Source: Pseudomonas tremae
GTDB lineage: Bacteria; Pseudomonadota; Gammaproteobacteria; Pseudomonadales; Pseudomonadaceae
Assembly: GCF_001401155.1 (NCBI RefSeq)
Contig: NZ_LJRO01000492.1
Span: 1 to 64,000 of the forward strand
Direction of reading: 5' to 3'
DNA length: 64,000 nucleotides
The translations under genes and the position numbers were made by a program. The notes beneath the pieces were generated by a model. That model did not search any database, had not been told where the DNA came from, and saw nothing but the letters and a program-made list of their open reading frames with translations. Every line of letters starts with the position of its first letter. The stretch's first letter is position 1. This document shows, one piece after another, positions 1 to 8,807 of the stretch.

Positions 1-97
1 CGAAGCGTCGCCCGGTCCGCTTCCACGGCCTCCGGGCAGAAGCCAAATCTACGGGCTTATCAGGGCTTGCGTATAACGCAGAGCATTGGCACGACAG

Positions 98-919
98 TCA
101 TTGCGCCAGCAACCTGCGCAACTCCGCCAGCACCGGTGCCGAATCCGGCCGCACGCCACGCCACAACAGGAAGGCTTCTGCCGCCTGCTCAACCAGCATC
201 CCCAGCCCATCAACCGACTGCGCTGCGCCATGTTCGCTAGCCCAGCGGCAGAAAGCGGTAGGCTCTTTGCCATACATCATGTCGTAGCAAAAGGTCGCGC
301 CGGGCTGGACAAGGTTCGGGGAAACAGGCGGCAGCTCCCCGGCCAAGCTGGCGGATGTAGCGTTGATGATCAGGTCCACCGGCTCTTCCAGCCAGTCAAA
401 GCTGCTGGCAAACACCGGACCGAGATCAGCAAACTCCTCAGCCAGTCGCTCGGCTTTCTCGACGGTACGATTGGCGATCACCAGCACAGCGGGCTGTTCC
501 GCCAGCAACGGCTCCAGCGCCCCACGAACGGCGCCGCCAGCGCCAAGCAACAGAACGCGCCGACCGCGCAGCTCAACTCCACAATTTACTGTCAGATCAC
601 GCACCAACCCGGCGCCGTCGGTGTTGTCACCCAGCAGCGTGCCGTCATCGAGTTTGCTCAGTGTATTGACCGCTCCCGCACGCTGGCCTCGCTCGGTCAG
701 GCTGTCGGCCAGACGATACGCCTCTTCCTTGAACGGCACCGTCACATTGGCGCCGCGCCCGATCTGGAAAAACGCCTTGGCGAACACGGTGAAATCATCC
801 AGCGGCGCCAGCGAAGCGCGGTAATCCAGCGATTGTCCGGTTTGCTCGGCAAACAAACGGTGGATCAAAGGCGACTTGCTGTGACCGATTGGATGACCGA
901 AGACGACGTACTGGTCCAT
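98..919 (-). CDS. aroE: Shikimate dehydrogenase (NADP+)
   Basis: AroE reduces 3-dehydroshikimate to shikimate with NADPH in the cytoplasm, the fourth step of the shikimate pathway to aromatic amino acids. The 273-residue product has the family N-terminus (GHPIGHSKSP, shikimate-binding serines), the catalytic lysine in NVTVPFKE, the aspartate in GDNTDGAG and a glycine-rich NADP loop GAGGAVRGAL, followed by NRT, which contacts the cofactor phosphate. Length is normal for the family. The ATG overlaps the hemF stop codon by one base, so the two genes are probably co-transcribed. The 97 bases downstream to the window edge hold no recognisable gene. Confidence 0.97.
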   Translation of the reverse strand: MDQYVVFGHPIGHSKSPLIHRLFAEQTGQSLDYRASLAPLDDFTVFAKAFFQIGRGANVTVPFKEEAYRLADSLTERGQRAGAVNTLSKLDDGTLLGDNTDGAGLVRDLTVNCGVELRGRRVLLLGAGGAVRGALEPLLAEQPAVLVIANRTVEKAERLAEEFADLGPVFASSFDWLEEPVDLIINATSASLAGELPPVSPNLVQPGATFCYDMMYGKEPTAFCRWASEHGAAQSVDGLGMLVEQAAEAFLLWRGVRPDSAPVLAELRRLLAQ

Positions 920-1833
920 CAGTTTTCTGCCAACCAGTCGCGATCAGTCAGGAAATACTCGGTCAGGCGCGCCTCTTCGCTGCCCGGCGCGGCTTTCCAG
1001 TCATAGCCCCAGCGAACCTGCGGCGGCAGAGACATCAGGATCGATTCGGTACGGCCACCCGATTGCAGACCGAACAACGTGCCACGGTCATACACCAGGT
1101 TGAACTCGACGTAGCGCCCGCGACGGAACTCCTGAAACTCGCGTTGCTGCACGGTATAAGCCGCAGCCTTGCGACGCCGCACAATCGGCAGGTAGGCATT
1201 GATAAATGCATCACCGATGGCGCGAATGAACGCGAAGCTGGTGTCGAAATCCCACTGGTTCACGTCATCGAAAAACAGACCGCCAATACCCCTTGGCTCG
1301 TCGCGATGCTTGAGGTGGAAGTAGCTGTCGCACCATGCTTTGTAGCGCGGGTAGACATCATCGCCGAAGGGCGCACAGGCACGCTCGGCAACCCGGTGCC
1401 AATGCACGCAATCTTCCTCGACGCCGTAGTAAGGCGTCAGGTCGAAACCGCCACCGAACCACCAAACGGCCTCTTCACCTTCTTTCTCGGCAATGAAAAA
1501 CCGTACGTTGGCGTGAGAGGTGGGCACATGCGGGTTATGCGGATGGATCACCAGCGACACGCCCAGTGCCTCGAAACCACGCCCGGCCAGCTCCGGCCGA
1601 TGCGCACTTGCCGACGGCGGCAGGTTGCTGCCAAATACATGGGAAAAGTTGACGCCGCCTTTCTCGATGACCGCGCCATTCTCGATCACTCGCGTGCGAC
1701 CACCGCCGCCTGCCGGACGTGTCCAGGCATCTTCCACAAAGTGTGCGTTGCCATCTTCCTGTTCAAGCGCGGTGCAGATACGGTCTTGCAGGTCGAGCAG
1801 GTAGGCTTTTACGGCCTCGGTACGGGTACTCAT
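919..1833 (-). CDS. hemF: Oxygen-dependent coproporphyrinogen III oxidase
   Basis: HemF decarboxylates coproporphyrinogen III to protoporphyrinogen IX using O2, a late step of haem synthesis. The 304-residue protein (E. coli about 299) carries the conserved blocks NPHVPTSHANVRFF, GGFDLTPYY, RDEPRGIGGLFFDD and YVEFNLVYDRGTLFGLQSGGR, the last containing the conserved dimer-interface and active-site residues. It is the first gene of a hemF-aroE pair and is divergent from qor across 167 bp, which must hold both promoters. Confidence 0.97.
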   Translation of the reverse strand: MSTRTEAVKAYLLDLQDRICTALEQEDGNAHFVEDAWTRPAGGGGRTRVIENGAVIEKGGVNFSHVFGSNLPPSASAHRPELAGRGFEALGVSLVIHPHNPHVPTSHANVRFFIAEKEGEEAVWWFGGGFDLTPYYGVEEDCVHWHRVAERACAPFGDDVYPRYKAWCDSYFHLKHRDEPRGIGGLFFDDVNQWDFDTSFAFIRAIGDAFINAYLPIVRRRKAAAYTVQQREFQEFRRGRYVEFNLVYDRGTLFGLQSGGRTESILMSLPPQVRWGYDWKAAPGSEEARLTEYFLTDRDWLAEN

Positions 1834-2000
1834 GAGGATCCCTTACGGCTGACGTCAAACGGCTGGCCCCGGAACAGAAGGGGCGCAGGCAAATTGGCGC
1901 GTAGCATACCATCGGCAGCGCGGGCTGGCAGTTGACGAAGGCCGGGGGAAAGAGTCCGATGGGTGCCTTGGCAGCCTTTTAACCATCAAGGAGAGAGCAC

Positions 2001-2978
2001 ATGGCAAAGCGTATCCAGTTCAGCATGGTCGGAGGACCCGAGGTTCTTGAATATGTCGATTTCGAGCCGGAGGCTCCGGGGCCGCAGGCGGTTGTTGTGC
2101 GCAACAAGGCGATTGGCCTGAATTTTATCGATACCTATTACCGCAGCGGGCTTTATCCGGCGCCGTTTCTGCCATCCGGTCTTGGTGCCGAAGGGGCCGG
2201 GGTGGTCGAGGCAGTGGGCAATGAGGTAACGCGCTTCAAGGCAGGTGACCGGGTTGCCTATGGCACCGGCCCTCTGGGCGCGTACAGCGAAGTGCATGTG
2301 CTGCCCGAGGCGAATCTGGTCAAGCTGGCCGACTCGGTGAGTTTCGAGCAGGCCGCTGCGCTGATGCTCAAGGGCCTGACCGTGCAATACCTGTTGCGCC
2401 AGACGTATCAGGTGAAGCCGGGCGAGATCATTCTGTTTCATGCCGCCGCAGGCGGTGTCGGCTCGCTGGCCTGCCAATGGGCCAAGGCGTTGGGCGCCAA
2501 GCTGATCGGCACGGTCAGTTCGCCGGAGAAGGCTGCACACGCCAAGGCGCTCGGTGCCTGGGCGACTATCGATTACAGCCATGAAGATGTCGCCAAGCGC
2601 GTGCTGGAGCTGACCGACGGCAAGAAATGCCCGGTGGTCTACGACGGCGTGGGGCAGGACACCTGGCTGACGTCGCTCGACAGCGTGGCACCGCGAGGGC
2701 TGGTGGTGAGTTTCGGCAATGCATCAGGGCCGGTATCCGGCGTGAATCTGGGCATTCTGGCGCAGAAGGGCTCGGTGTACGTGACCCGCCCTACATTGGC
2801 CACCTACGCCAACAATGCGCAGAACCTGCAGACCATGGCTGACGAGCTGTTCGACATGCTCGCCAGCGGCAAGCTCAAGGTCGATGACATTCAGCAGTAC
2901 GCGTTGAAGGATGCCGCCAAGGCACAGACCGAGCTCTCGGCGCGGCGCACCACCGGCTCGACCATCCTGATTCCTTGA
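2001..2978 (+). CDS. qor: NADPH:quinone oxidoreductase (zeta-crystallin type)
   Basis: This is a zinc-free medium-chain dehydrogenase/reductase of 325 residues, predicted to reduce quinones with NADPH. An N-terminal GroES-like fold (GLGAEGAGVVEAVG) is followed by a Rossmann domain with the nucleotide loop HAAAGGVGSLACQWAKALGA and the NADPH-binding context GTVSSPEKA. The usual MDR zinc ligands are absent, as in the QOR subgroup. A strong ribosome-binding site (AAGGAGAG) lies 8-10 bp before the ATG. It converges with tsaC, whose stop lies 7 bp away. The physiological substrate cannot be read from sequence. Confidence 0.92.
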   Translation: MAKRIQFSMVGGPEVLEYVDFEPEAPGPQAVVVRNKAIGLNFIDTYYRSGLYPAPFLPSGLGAEGAGVVEAVGNEVTRFKAGDRVAYGTGPLGAYSEVHVLPEANLVKLADSVSFEQAAALMLKGLTVQYLLRQTYQVKPGEIILFHAAAGGVGSLACQWAKALGAKLIGTVSSPEKAAHAKALGAWATIDYSHEDVAKRVLELTDGKKCPVVYDGVGQDTWLTSLDSVAPRGLVVSFGNASGPVSGVNLGILAQKGSVYVTRPTLATYANNAQNLQTMADELFDMLASGKLKVDDIQQYALKDAAKAQTELSARRTTGSTILIP

Positions 2979-2985
2979 ACGAGCG

Positions 2986-3543
2986 TCAGCCAGCGCGCAT
3001 CACCTGGCCGGTTGCGATATCACGGATCACGCTGGGGTTTCGGCGGCCGCCCAGGCTGCCGCCGAGTACGCCGTCGATCTGCCCGCGAAAGTACTGCTCG
3101 ACGCGCAACCGCGAACGCGCAGCCGGGCGACCTGCCGGGTTGGCCGATGTGGAAATCAGCGGGCCGACCAACGCACACAACTCGCGCACGGTAGGGTGAT
3201 CGGTGACACGCAGCGCCACGGTTTCGTGAATGCCGGTAATCCACTCGGGTAGCAGGTTCTGATGCGGCACCAGCCATGTATTGGGCCCCGGCCAGGTGCT
3301 GGCCATGCGGTCGAGCCACAGTTCGGGAAAGTCTTCGAACAAAAAGTCGAACTGACGAATGTTATCCGCAATCAGGATTAGGCCCTTTTCCACAGGCCGC
3401 GACTTGATCGCCAACAGACGATAAACCGCTTCCTCATCCCAGGGATCACACCCCAGCCCCCAGACTGCTTCGGTCGGGTAGGCAATCACGGCACCGGCTC
3501 GAATATCCTGAGCGGCTTGTTGCACGCGCCAACTGCTGACCAT
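2986..3543 (-). CDS. tsaC: L-threonylcarbamoyladenylate synthase (YrdC/RimN)
   Basis: TsaC makes threonylcarbamoyl-AMP from threonine, bicarbonate and ATP, the first step of t6A37 modification of ANN-decoding tRNAs. The 185-residue YrdC domain shows YPTEAVWGLGCDP near the N-terminus, KSRPVEKGLI, the hydrophobic core and STSANPAGRPA near the C-terminus. I chose the ATG at 3543 (MVSSWRVQ), which gives the normal length; an in-frame upstream start would add 20 unconserved residues. It follows dprA by 38 bp on the same strand, the usual dprA-tsaC arrangement in pseudomonads. Confidence 0.95.
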   Translation of the reverse strand: MVSSWRVQQAAQDIRAGAVIAYPTEAVWGLGCDPWDEEAVYRLLAIKSRPVEKGLILIADNIRQFDFLFEDFPELWLDRMASTWPGPNTWLVPHQNLLPEWITGIHETVALRVTDHPTVRELCALVGPLISTSANPAGRPAARSRLRVEQYFRGQIDGVLGGSLGGRRNPSVIRDIATGQVMRAG

Positions 3544-3581
3544 TGTTTGTCTCTCCGCTAAATCCTGGCAGCAGTTTAACC

Positions 3582-4697
3582 TCAGGGCGCTCTGGCGAAC
3601 CATCGTCCCGCTTCACTGCTTATCCTTCCGTCCAGTTCCAGTTCAGTCAGGCCCGCCAAGACCTTGGGCAACGGCCAGCCGCTGGACACCGACAGCCCTT
3701 CGCTGGTGTGTGGCGCGGCATGCAGCAGGGCCAGCAATGGATGGTTGCAGGGCGCTGCTCTAACAGGCTCGGGGGCAACACTGGGCGCCATGCTCCTCCA
3801 GTGTTGCAAGCCTTCAAGTATGTGGTCGACAGTCTCGACCAGCGTTGCGCCATCGCGTATCAATTGATGGCAACCCTTCGCGCCCGGATGGTGGATCGAG
3901 CCCGGAATCGCATAAACCTCTCGGCCATGCTCGGCTGCCAGTCGTGCGGTAATCAACGAACCGCTGGCTAGGCTGGCCTCGACTACCAGCACGCCGAGCG
4001 ACAGGCCGCTGATGATCCGGTTGCGCCGCGGGAAGTTGCTGGCCTGCGGCCCGGCGTCCAGCGGGAACTCGGAAATCACTGCGCCGCCCTGCGCTGCCAT
4101 CCGGTCTGCAAGCGCACGATGCTGCTGTGGATAAAGTTTCTCGAGCCCTGTGCCGAGCACTCCGATTGTAAGCCCGTCGACATCCAGCGCGCCCTGATGC
4201 GCGGCGCCGTCAATGCCGCGAGCCAGACCGCTGGTGATCACAAAACCGGCGCCCGCGAGGCTGCGTGCAAATGCCGTGGCGGTGTCCAGTCCGGGCCGCG
4301 ATGCGCGGCGACTGCCAACCATGCCCAGCTGCGGGCGCTCCAGGATCGAAGGGTCGCCGGCGACGAAGATTAGCGGCGGCGGGTCGGCGATCTCGGCCAG
4401 TAAGGCGGGGTAGCAAGGGTCGTCCCACATCAGTAAATGCTGGCCCGGACGCTCTAGCCAGGCCAAAGCTGCACTGGCGCCGTCACGCACCGAGGCATCA
4501 CGACGGGCTTCGGCACACGCGCTCGGTATACCCAACGCCCGCCACGCGCTGGCGGGCGCGCTCAAGGCCGAGGAGGCCGAGCCGAATGCATCGATGAGCC
4601 TGGAAAAGCGCTTCGGCCCTACCTCAGGCAGGCGGTGTATACGCAAACGGGCTTCCAGCTCTGCGGGCGAAGAGAGGGCGTTTTCGAACAATGGCAT
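3582..4697 (-). CDS. dprA: DNA-protecting protein DprA (Smf)
   Basis: DprA binds incoming single-stranded DNA and loads RecA during natural transformation; it is kept even in bacteria not known to be competent. The 371-residue protein has an N-terminal SAM-like helical region, then the Rossmann-type DprA core with GLARGIDGAAHQGAL, GTGLEKLYPQQHRALADRM, SEFPLDAGPQASNFPRRNRIISG and LGVLVVEASL, and a C-terminal winged-helix-like segment ending at GRISSEAGRWFARAP. It lies between the LysM gene and tsaC on the same strand. A perfect DnaA 9-mer (4743-4751) lies just upstream of its start. Confidence 0.96.
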   Translation of the reverse strand: MPLFENALSSPAELEARLRIHRLPEVGPKRFSRLIDAFGSASSALSAPASAWRALGIPSACAEARRDASVRDGASAALAWLERPGQHLLMWDDPCYPALLAEIADPPPLIFVAGDPSILERPQLGMVGSRRASRPGLDTATAFARSLAGAGFVITSGLARGIDGAAHQGALDVDGLTIGVLGTGLEKLYPQQHRALADRMAAQGGAVISEFPLDAGPQASNFPRRNRIISGLSLGVLVVEASLASGSLITARLAAEHGREVYAIPGSIHHPGAKGCHQLIRDGATLVETVDHILEGLQHWRSMAPSVAPEPVRAAPCNHPLLALLHAAPHTSEGLSVSSGWPLPKVLAGLTELELDGRISSEAGRWFARAP

Positions 4698-4819
4698 GAG
4701 ATCGTCCCTGATCCATTGTGCATCTCAGATGATGCACAAACCTGTGGATAACTCTGTTGACAACAATTTGATAAGTACCTGGTTCGTCAGGCAAATACGT
4801 GTCGATACTGAACACGGCT

Positions 4820-5845
4820 TTACGGGTTGCGAACCTTGTCCATGATGGCCAAAGATCGATTGGCTTGCAGGACCAAGGCGTAACTAAGCTTGTCGTACGT
4901 GCGGAAAACCATCAGCAAGCCCGCCCGTTCGTCGGGGATTTTCACAAGATCGCCTGTGATTCGGTCGCGTACCGTTTCGCTGGTCTTGTAGATCGCGAGT
5001 ACGTTGCCTTCAGTCAGGCCGTCACGTTTGCCTTTGTTGAGGGTGACGACATCCAGCACGCCGACTTGGGTCACGCCGCGCGGCACATCCAGAATCAAAC
5101 CATCTATGGGGGTCTGCGGGGCGCTGGGCAGAAACGTCGAGTTGATCGAACGTTCTTCGCTGGCAAACAGGCGGTCACCCAGACGCACTTCCTGAGTGGA
5201 ACGCTGCAAGGTCAGGGTCGAGATGTCGCCTTCAGTGGCAACTACTTCGGCGCTGCCAACGTCGTCGGCGTTGATCCCCAGCACTTCTTTGGTCTGCGGG
5301 TCGGTGTAGATCTTGCCCTGCCGAAAGATGCCATAAACGCTATGCGACGGGTCCAGCCAGCCGCGCGCATACGCTCGATCACCGGCGCCGCTGAGCACGC
5401 GCTCGGCATTGCCTGCGACGATGTAGGGTGCCTTATCGAACTGCTCGGCACTGTCGACGATGCGGTTGCTGATCAAAAAAGCGTTGATCGCGCCCAGGGG
5501 TATGCTCGGAATGGCCTGGACCATCGGCGTGCTGCGTACATGCGGTGACAATTTTATAGTGCCGCGCGACTCGCCGCGATTGAGCGTTACCCGTGGCTGA
5601 CCGTCCACCCAGGTCAGTGCCAGGGTATCGCCTGGATAGATAAGGTCAGGGTCGCGAACCTGTGGGTTGGCCCGCCAGATCTCGCGCCATTGCCACGGTT
5701 GGCGCAAGAACTTGCCGGAAATATCCCAAAGCGTGTCCCCGGCCACGACAGTGTAGCTCTGCGGATAGCCTTCCCTGAGTTGCACTTGCGCCTGCGCAAG
5801 ACCGCTGGCGGTCAGCAGCAGCAGGGCGAGTAGTGATTTCCTCAT
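4820..5845 (-). CDS. Secreted LysM-domain protein
   Basis: This 341-residue protein begins with a signal peptide (MRKSLLALLLLTASGLAQA) and then one LysM domain (residues about 30-80: SYTVVAGDTLWDISGKFL ... NPQVRDPDLIYPGDTLAL) expected to bind peptidoglycan. The remaining 250 residues have no motif I recognise. The ATG at 5845 gives a clean signal peptide; an in-frame upstream start at 5875 would place ten charged residues in front of it. It is the first gene of a LysM-dprA-tsaC group, the standard context in Pseudomonas, and is divergent from def. A cell-envelope role is inferred from the domain only. Confidence 0.9.
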   Translation of the reverse strand: MRKSLLALLLLTASGLAQAQVQLREGYPQSYTVVAGDTLWDISGKFLRQPWQWREIWRANPQVRDPDLIYPGDTLALTWVDGQPRVTLNRGESRGTIKLSPHVRSTPMVQAIPSIPLGAINAFLISNRIVDSAEQFDKAPYIVAGNAERVLSGAGDRAYARGWLDPSHSVYGIFRQGKIYTDPQTKEVLGINADDVGSAEVVATEGDISTLTLQRSTQEVRLGDRLFASEERSINSTFLPSAPQTPIDGLILDVPRGVTQVGVLDVVTLNKGKRDGLTEGNVLAIYKTSETVRDRITGDLVKIPDERAGLLMVFRTYDKLSYALVLQANRSLAIMDKVRNP

Positions 5846-5970
5846 GCGGTGAATCCCTTTATCATGTTGCCTCACGCGAACCCTAGAGTCCTGTCCTGGG
5901 CTGCCCGCCTTGAATTCCCGAGCCTGGCACCCGACATCGACTTTACCTTAACAGTGCAGCTCTTACGTAT

Positions 5971-6477
5971 ATGGCCATCCTAAACATCCTCGAATTTCCC
6001 GATTCGCGCCTGCGCACCCTCGCCAAACCTGTAGCGATGGTAGACGAAGGCATTCGCCAGTTGGTCGACGACATGTTTGAAACCATGTACGAAGCGCCTG
6101 GCATCGGCCTCGCGGCCACGCAGGTCAACGTTCACAAACGTGTGGTTGTGATGGACCTGAGTGAAGACCGCAGCGAACCGATGGTCTTCATCAACCCTGA
6201 AATCGAAAAACTGACCGACGAAATGGATCAGTATCAGGAAGGCTGCCTGTCAGTGCCAGGTTTCTACGAAAACGTCGACCGTCCGCAGAAAGTCCGCGTC
6301 AAGGCCCTTGACCGCGACGGCAAGCCTTATGAAATGGTTGCTGAAGGCCTGCTTGCCATCTGTATCCAGCACGAGTGTGATCACCTGAACGGCAAGCTGT
6401 TCGTCGATTACCTCTCCAACCTCAAGCGTGACCGGATCAAGAAAAAGCTCGAAAAACAGCACAAGCTCAACGCTTGA
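5971..6477 (+). CDS. def: Peptide deformylase
   Basis: Def removes the N-formyl group from nascent proteins. The 168-residue metalloenzyme has all three signature motifs: GIGLAATQ (motif 1), EGCLSVP with the metal-ligand cysteine (motif 2) and QHECDH with the two metal-ligand histidines and the catalytic glutamate (motif 3). It is followed by an intrinsic terminator and then fmt, so the enzyme that adds the formyl group to initiator tRNA and the one that removes it from protein are adjacent, as in most proteobacteria. Confidence 0.98.
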   Translation: MAILNILEFPDSRLRTLAKPVAMVDEGIRQLVDDMFETMYEAPGIGLAATQVNVHKRVVVMDLSEDRSEPMVFINPEIEKLTDEMDQYQEGCLSVPGFYENVDRPQKVRVKALDRDGKPYEMVAEGLLAICIQHECDHLNGKLFVDYLSNLKRDRIKKKLEKQHKLNA

Positions 6478-6492
6478 TCCGTTGTTACCCCT

Positions 6493-6520
6493 AAAAGGCC
6501 TGTAGAGGCCTTTTTGTTTT
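6493..6520 (+). terminator. Intrinsic terminator between def and fmt
   Basis: The inverted repeat AAAAGGCCT ... AGGCCTTTTT has a short loop and is followed by a T-rich run. It lies 15 bp after the def stop and 17 bp before the fmt start, so it may attenuate rather than fully separate the two genes. Confidence 0.8.
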
Positions 6521-6536
6521 CAAGAACGAGAACTCC

Positions 6537-7481
6537 ATGACTGAGCCACTGCGCATCGTCTTCGCCGGCACTCCGGAATTTGCCGCCGAACACCTCAAGG
6601 CCCTGCTCGACAGCGCTCACCAGATCGTGGCCGTGTACACCCAGCCTGATCGCCCGGCCGGTCGCGGACAAAAGCTGATGCCAAGCCCGGTCAAGCAACT
6701 GGCGCTGCAACATGACATCCCCGTGATGCAACCGCCTACCCTGCGCGATCCTGCAGCACAGGCCGAGCTGGCAGCGCTCAGCCCTGACCTGATGGTGGTG
6801 GTCGCCTACGGTTTGATCCTGCCGCAGGTGGTGCTGGATATTCCGCGTCTGGGTTGCATCAACAGCCATGCGTCGCTGCTGCCACGCTGGCGCGGCGCGG
6901 CGCCGATCCAGCGCGCCGTGCAGGCTGGTGATGCCGAGAGTGGCGTGACCGTGATGCGCATGGAAGCTGGCCTGGACACCGGGCCAATGCTGCTCAAGGC
7001 AGTGACGCCAATCACTGCACAGGACACCGGCGGCACGTTGCATGACCGCCTGGCCGAACTGGGCCCGCCAGCTGTATTACAGGCTATTTCCGGCTTGGCG
7101 GAAGGTTCGCTGATCGGAGAGGTTCAGGACGACAGCCTGGCCAACTATGCTCATAAGTTGAACAAGGACGAAGCCCGGATCGACTGGAGCCGTCCAGCCG
7201 ATGAACTGGAGCGTCTGGTGCGAGCCTTCAACCCTTGGCCGATCTGCCACAGCACCCTGAACGAAGAAACCCTGAAAGTACTGGCGGCCGATCTGGCTGA
7301 AGGGCAGGGCGCGCCGGGGACGATCCTCAGCGCCAGCAAGGAAGGCCTGATCGTCGCCTGCGGCCAGAACGCGCTGCGCCTCACTCGTCTGCAACTGCCG
7401 GGTGGCAAGCCTCTGAACTTCACTGATCTGTTCAATAGCCGCCGCGAGAAGTTCGCCATCGGTACGGTACTCGGCCAATGA
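6537..7481 (+). CDS. fmt: Methionyl-tRNA formyltransferase
   Basis: Fmt formylates initiator Met-tRNA using 10-formyltetrahydrofolate. The 314-residue protein has an N-terminal formyltransferase fold (IVFAGTPEFAAEHL), the substrate loop after residue 35 (RPAGRGQKL), the catalytic Asn-His-Asp region around NSHASLLPRWRGAAPIQRAV with the SLLPxxRG signature, GVTVMRMEAGLDTGPML, and a C-terminal OB-like tRNA-binding domain. Its stop overlaps the rsmB start by 4 bp, indicating translational coupling. Confidence 0.98.
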   Translation: MTEPLRIVFAGTPEFAAEHLKALLDSAHQIVAVYTQPDRPAGRGQKLMPSPVKQLALQHDIPVMQPPTLRDPAAQAELAALSPDLMVVVAYGLILPQVVLDIPRLGCINSHASLLPRWRGAAPIQRAVQAGDAESGVTVMRMEAGLDTGPMLLKAVTPITAQDTGGTLHDRLAELGPPAVLQAISGLAEGSLIGEVQDDSLANYAHKLNKDEARIDWSRPADELERLVRAFNPWPICHSTLNEETLKVLAADLAEGQGAPGTILSASKEGLIVACGQNALRLTRLQLPGGKPLNFTDLFNSRREKFAIGTVLGQ

Positions 7482-8803
7482 ACCCGCGTCTGGCCGCCGC
7501 CAAGGCCCTGGCTGCCGTACTCAGCGGCAAGGCGTCGCTGAACAGCTCGCTGCCGACCCAACTGGACAAGGTCGAACTGCGTGATCGCGGCCTGACCCAA
7601 GATCTGGCGTTCGGTACAGCGCGCTGGCAACCGCGCCTGTCGGCACTGGCAGCCAAATTGTTGCAAAAGCCGTTCAAGGCAGCCGACGCCGACGTTGAGG
7701 CGTTATTGCTGGTCGGCCTTTATCAGCTGTTCTACAGCCGCATCCCGCCCCATGCCGCCATTGGCGAAACCGTGGGCTGCGCAGACAAATTGAAAAAGCC
7801 TTGGGCCAAAGGCCTGCTCAATGCCGTACTGCGCAATGCTCAACGTGATGGCGAAGCACTGCTGATAGAGCTGGAACACGACCCGGTGGTGCGCACCGCT
7901 CACCCGCGCTGGCTGCAAAAAGCCTTGAAAGCGGCATGGCCGGAACAGTGGGAAGCCATTTGCGCGGCCAACAACGCCCATCCGCCGATGATCCTGAGGG
8001 TCAACCGCCGCCATGACAGTCGGGACCACTACCTCGAGCGGCTGAGGACAGCCGGCCTGGAAGCGAGCGCGTGTACGTTCAGCCAGGACGGCATTGTGCT
8101 GGCAGAGCCATGTGACGTGCGCTCACTGCCAGGTTTTGCCGAAGGCTGGATCAGTGTTCAGGATGAAGCCGCGCAACTGGCTGCCGACTTGCTGGAGCTG
8201 GCACCCGGCCAACGGGTGCTCGACGCTTGCTGCGCGCCCGGCGGCAAGACCTGTCACTTGCTTGAAGCCCAGCCGCAACTGGGCGGCGTGGTGGCAGTGG
8301 ACCTTGAGGCCAAGCGTCTGGTGCGCGTGCGTGAAAACCTCGACCGCCTGGGCCTGAACGCCGAACTGATCGCTGCCGACGCCCGTGACACTGCAACCTG
8401 GTGGGATGGCAAACCGTTCCAGCGCATTCTGCTCGACGCCCCTTGTTCGGCCACCGGCGTTATCCGCCGCCACCCGGACATCAAACTCACTCGGCAACTC
8501 GACGATATCGCCGCGCTCGCCTCCTTGCAGGGCGAACTGCTCGACGCGTTGTGGCCTACGCTGCAGGTAGGCGGCATGTTGGTATACGCGACCTGCTCGA
8601 CGCTGCCGACTGAAAACACCGAGGTCATCGAGGCGTTTCTGGCCCGTACATCCGGGGCCAGAGAACTGGACATCGCGGGGCAGGCTGGGCAGCCGCCTGC
8701 CGGCATCAAGCAACCGCACGGTCGCCAGTTGCTGGCCCAACAGGGTGGTCATGACGGTTTCTACTACGCCAAACTGATCAAGATCGCAGCGTCGCGGGAG
8801 TGA
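7478..8803 (+). CDS. rsmB: 16S rRNA m5C967 methyltransferase
   Basis: RsmB (Sun/Fmu) methylates C967 of 16S rRNA with S-adenosylmethionine. The 441-residue protein has an N-terminal NusB-like helical RNA-binding domain (residues about 5-140) and a C-terminal Rossmann methyltransferase domain with the SAM motif VLDACCAPGGKTCHLLE, DAPCSATGVIRRHPD (motif IV, conserved cysteine) and YATCSTLPTEN (motif VI, catalytic cysteine). The ATG overlaps the end of fmt, and trkA starts 4 bp after its stop, giving a tight fmt-rsmB-trkA operon. Confidence 0.97.
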   Translation: MNPRLAAAKALAAVLSGKASLNSSLPTQLDKVELRDRGLTQDLAFGTARWQPRLSALAAKLLQKPFKAADADVEALLLVGLYQLFYSRIPPHAAIGETVGCADKLKKPWAKGLLNAVLRNAQRDGEALLIELEHDPVVRTAHPRWLQKALKAAWPEQWEAICAANNAHPPMILRVNRRHDSRDHYLERLRTAGLEASACTFSQDGIVLAEPCDVRSLPGFAEGWISVQDEAAQLAADLLELAPGQRVLDACCAPGGKTCHLLEAQPQLGGVVAVDLEAKRLVRVRENLDRLGLNAELIAADARDTATWWDGKPFQRILLDAPCSATGVIRRHPDIKLTRQLDDIAALASLQGELLDALWPTLQVGGMLVYATCSTLPTENTEVIEAFLARTSGARELDIAGQAGQPPAGIKQPHGRQLLAQQGGHDGFYYAKLIKIAASRE

Positions 8804-8807
8804 ACAG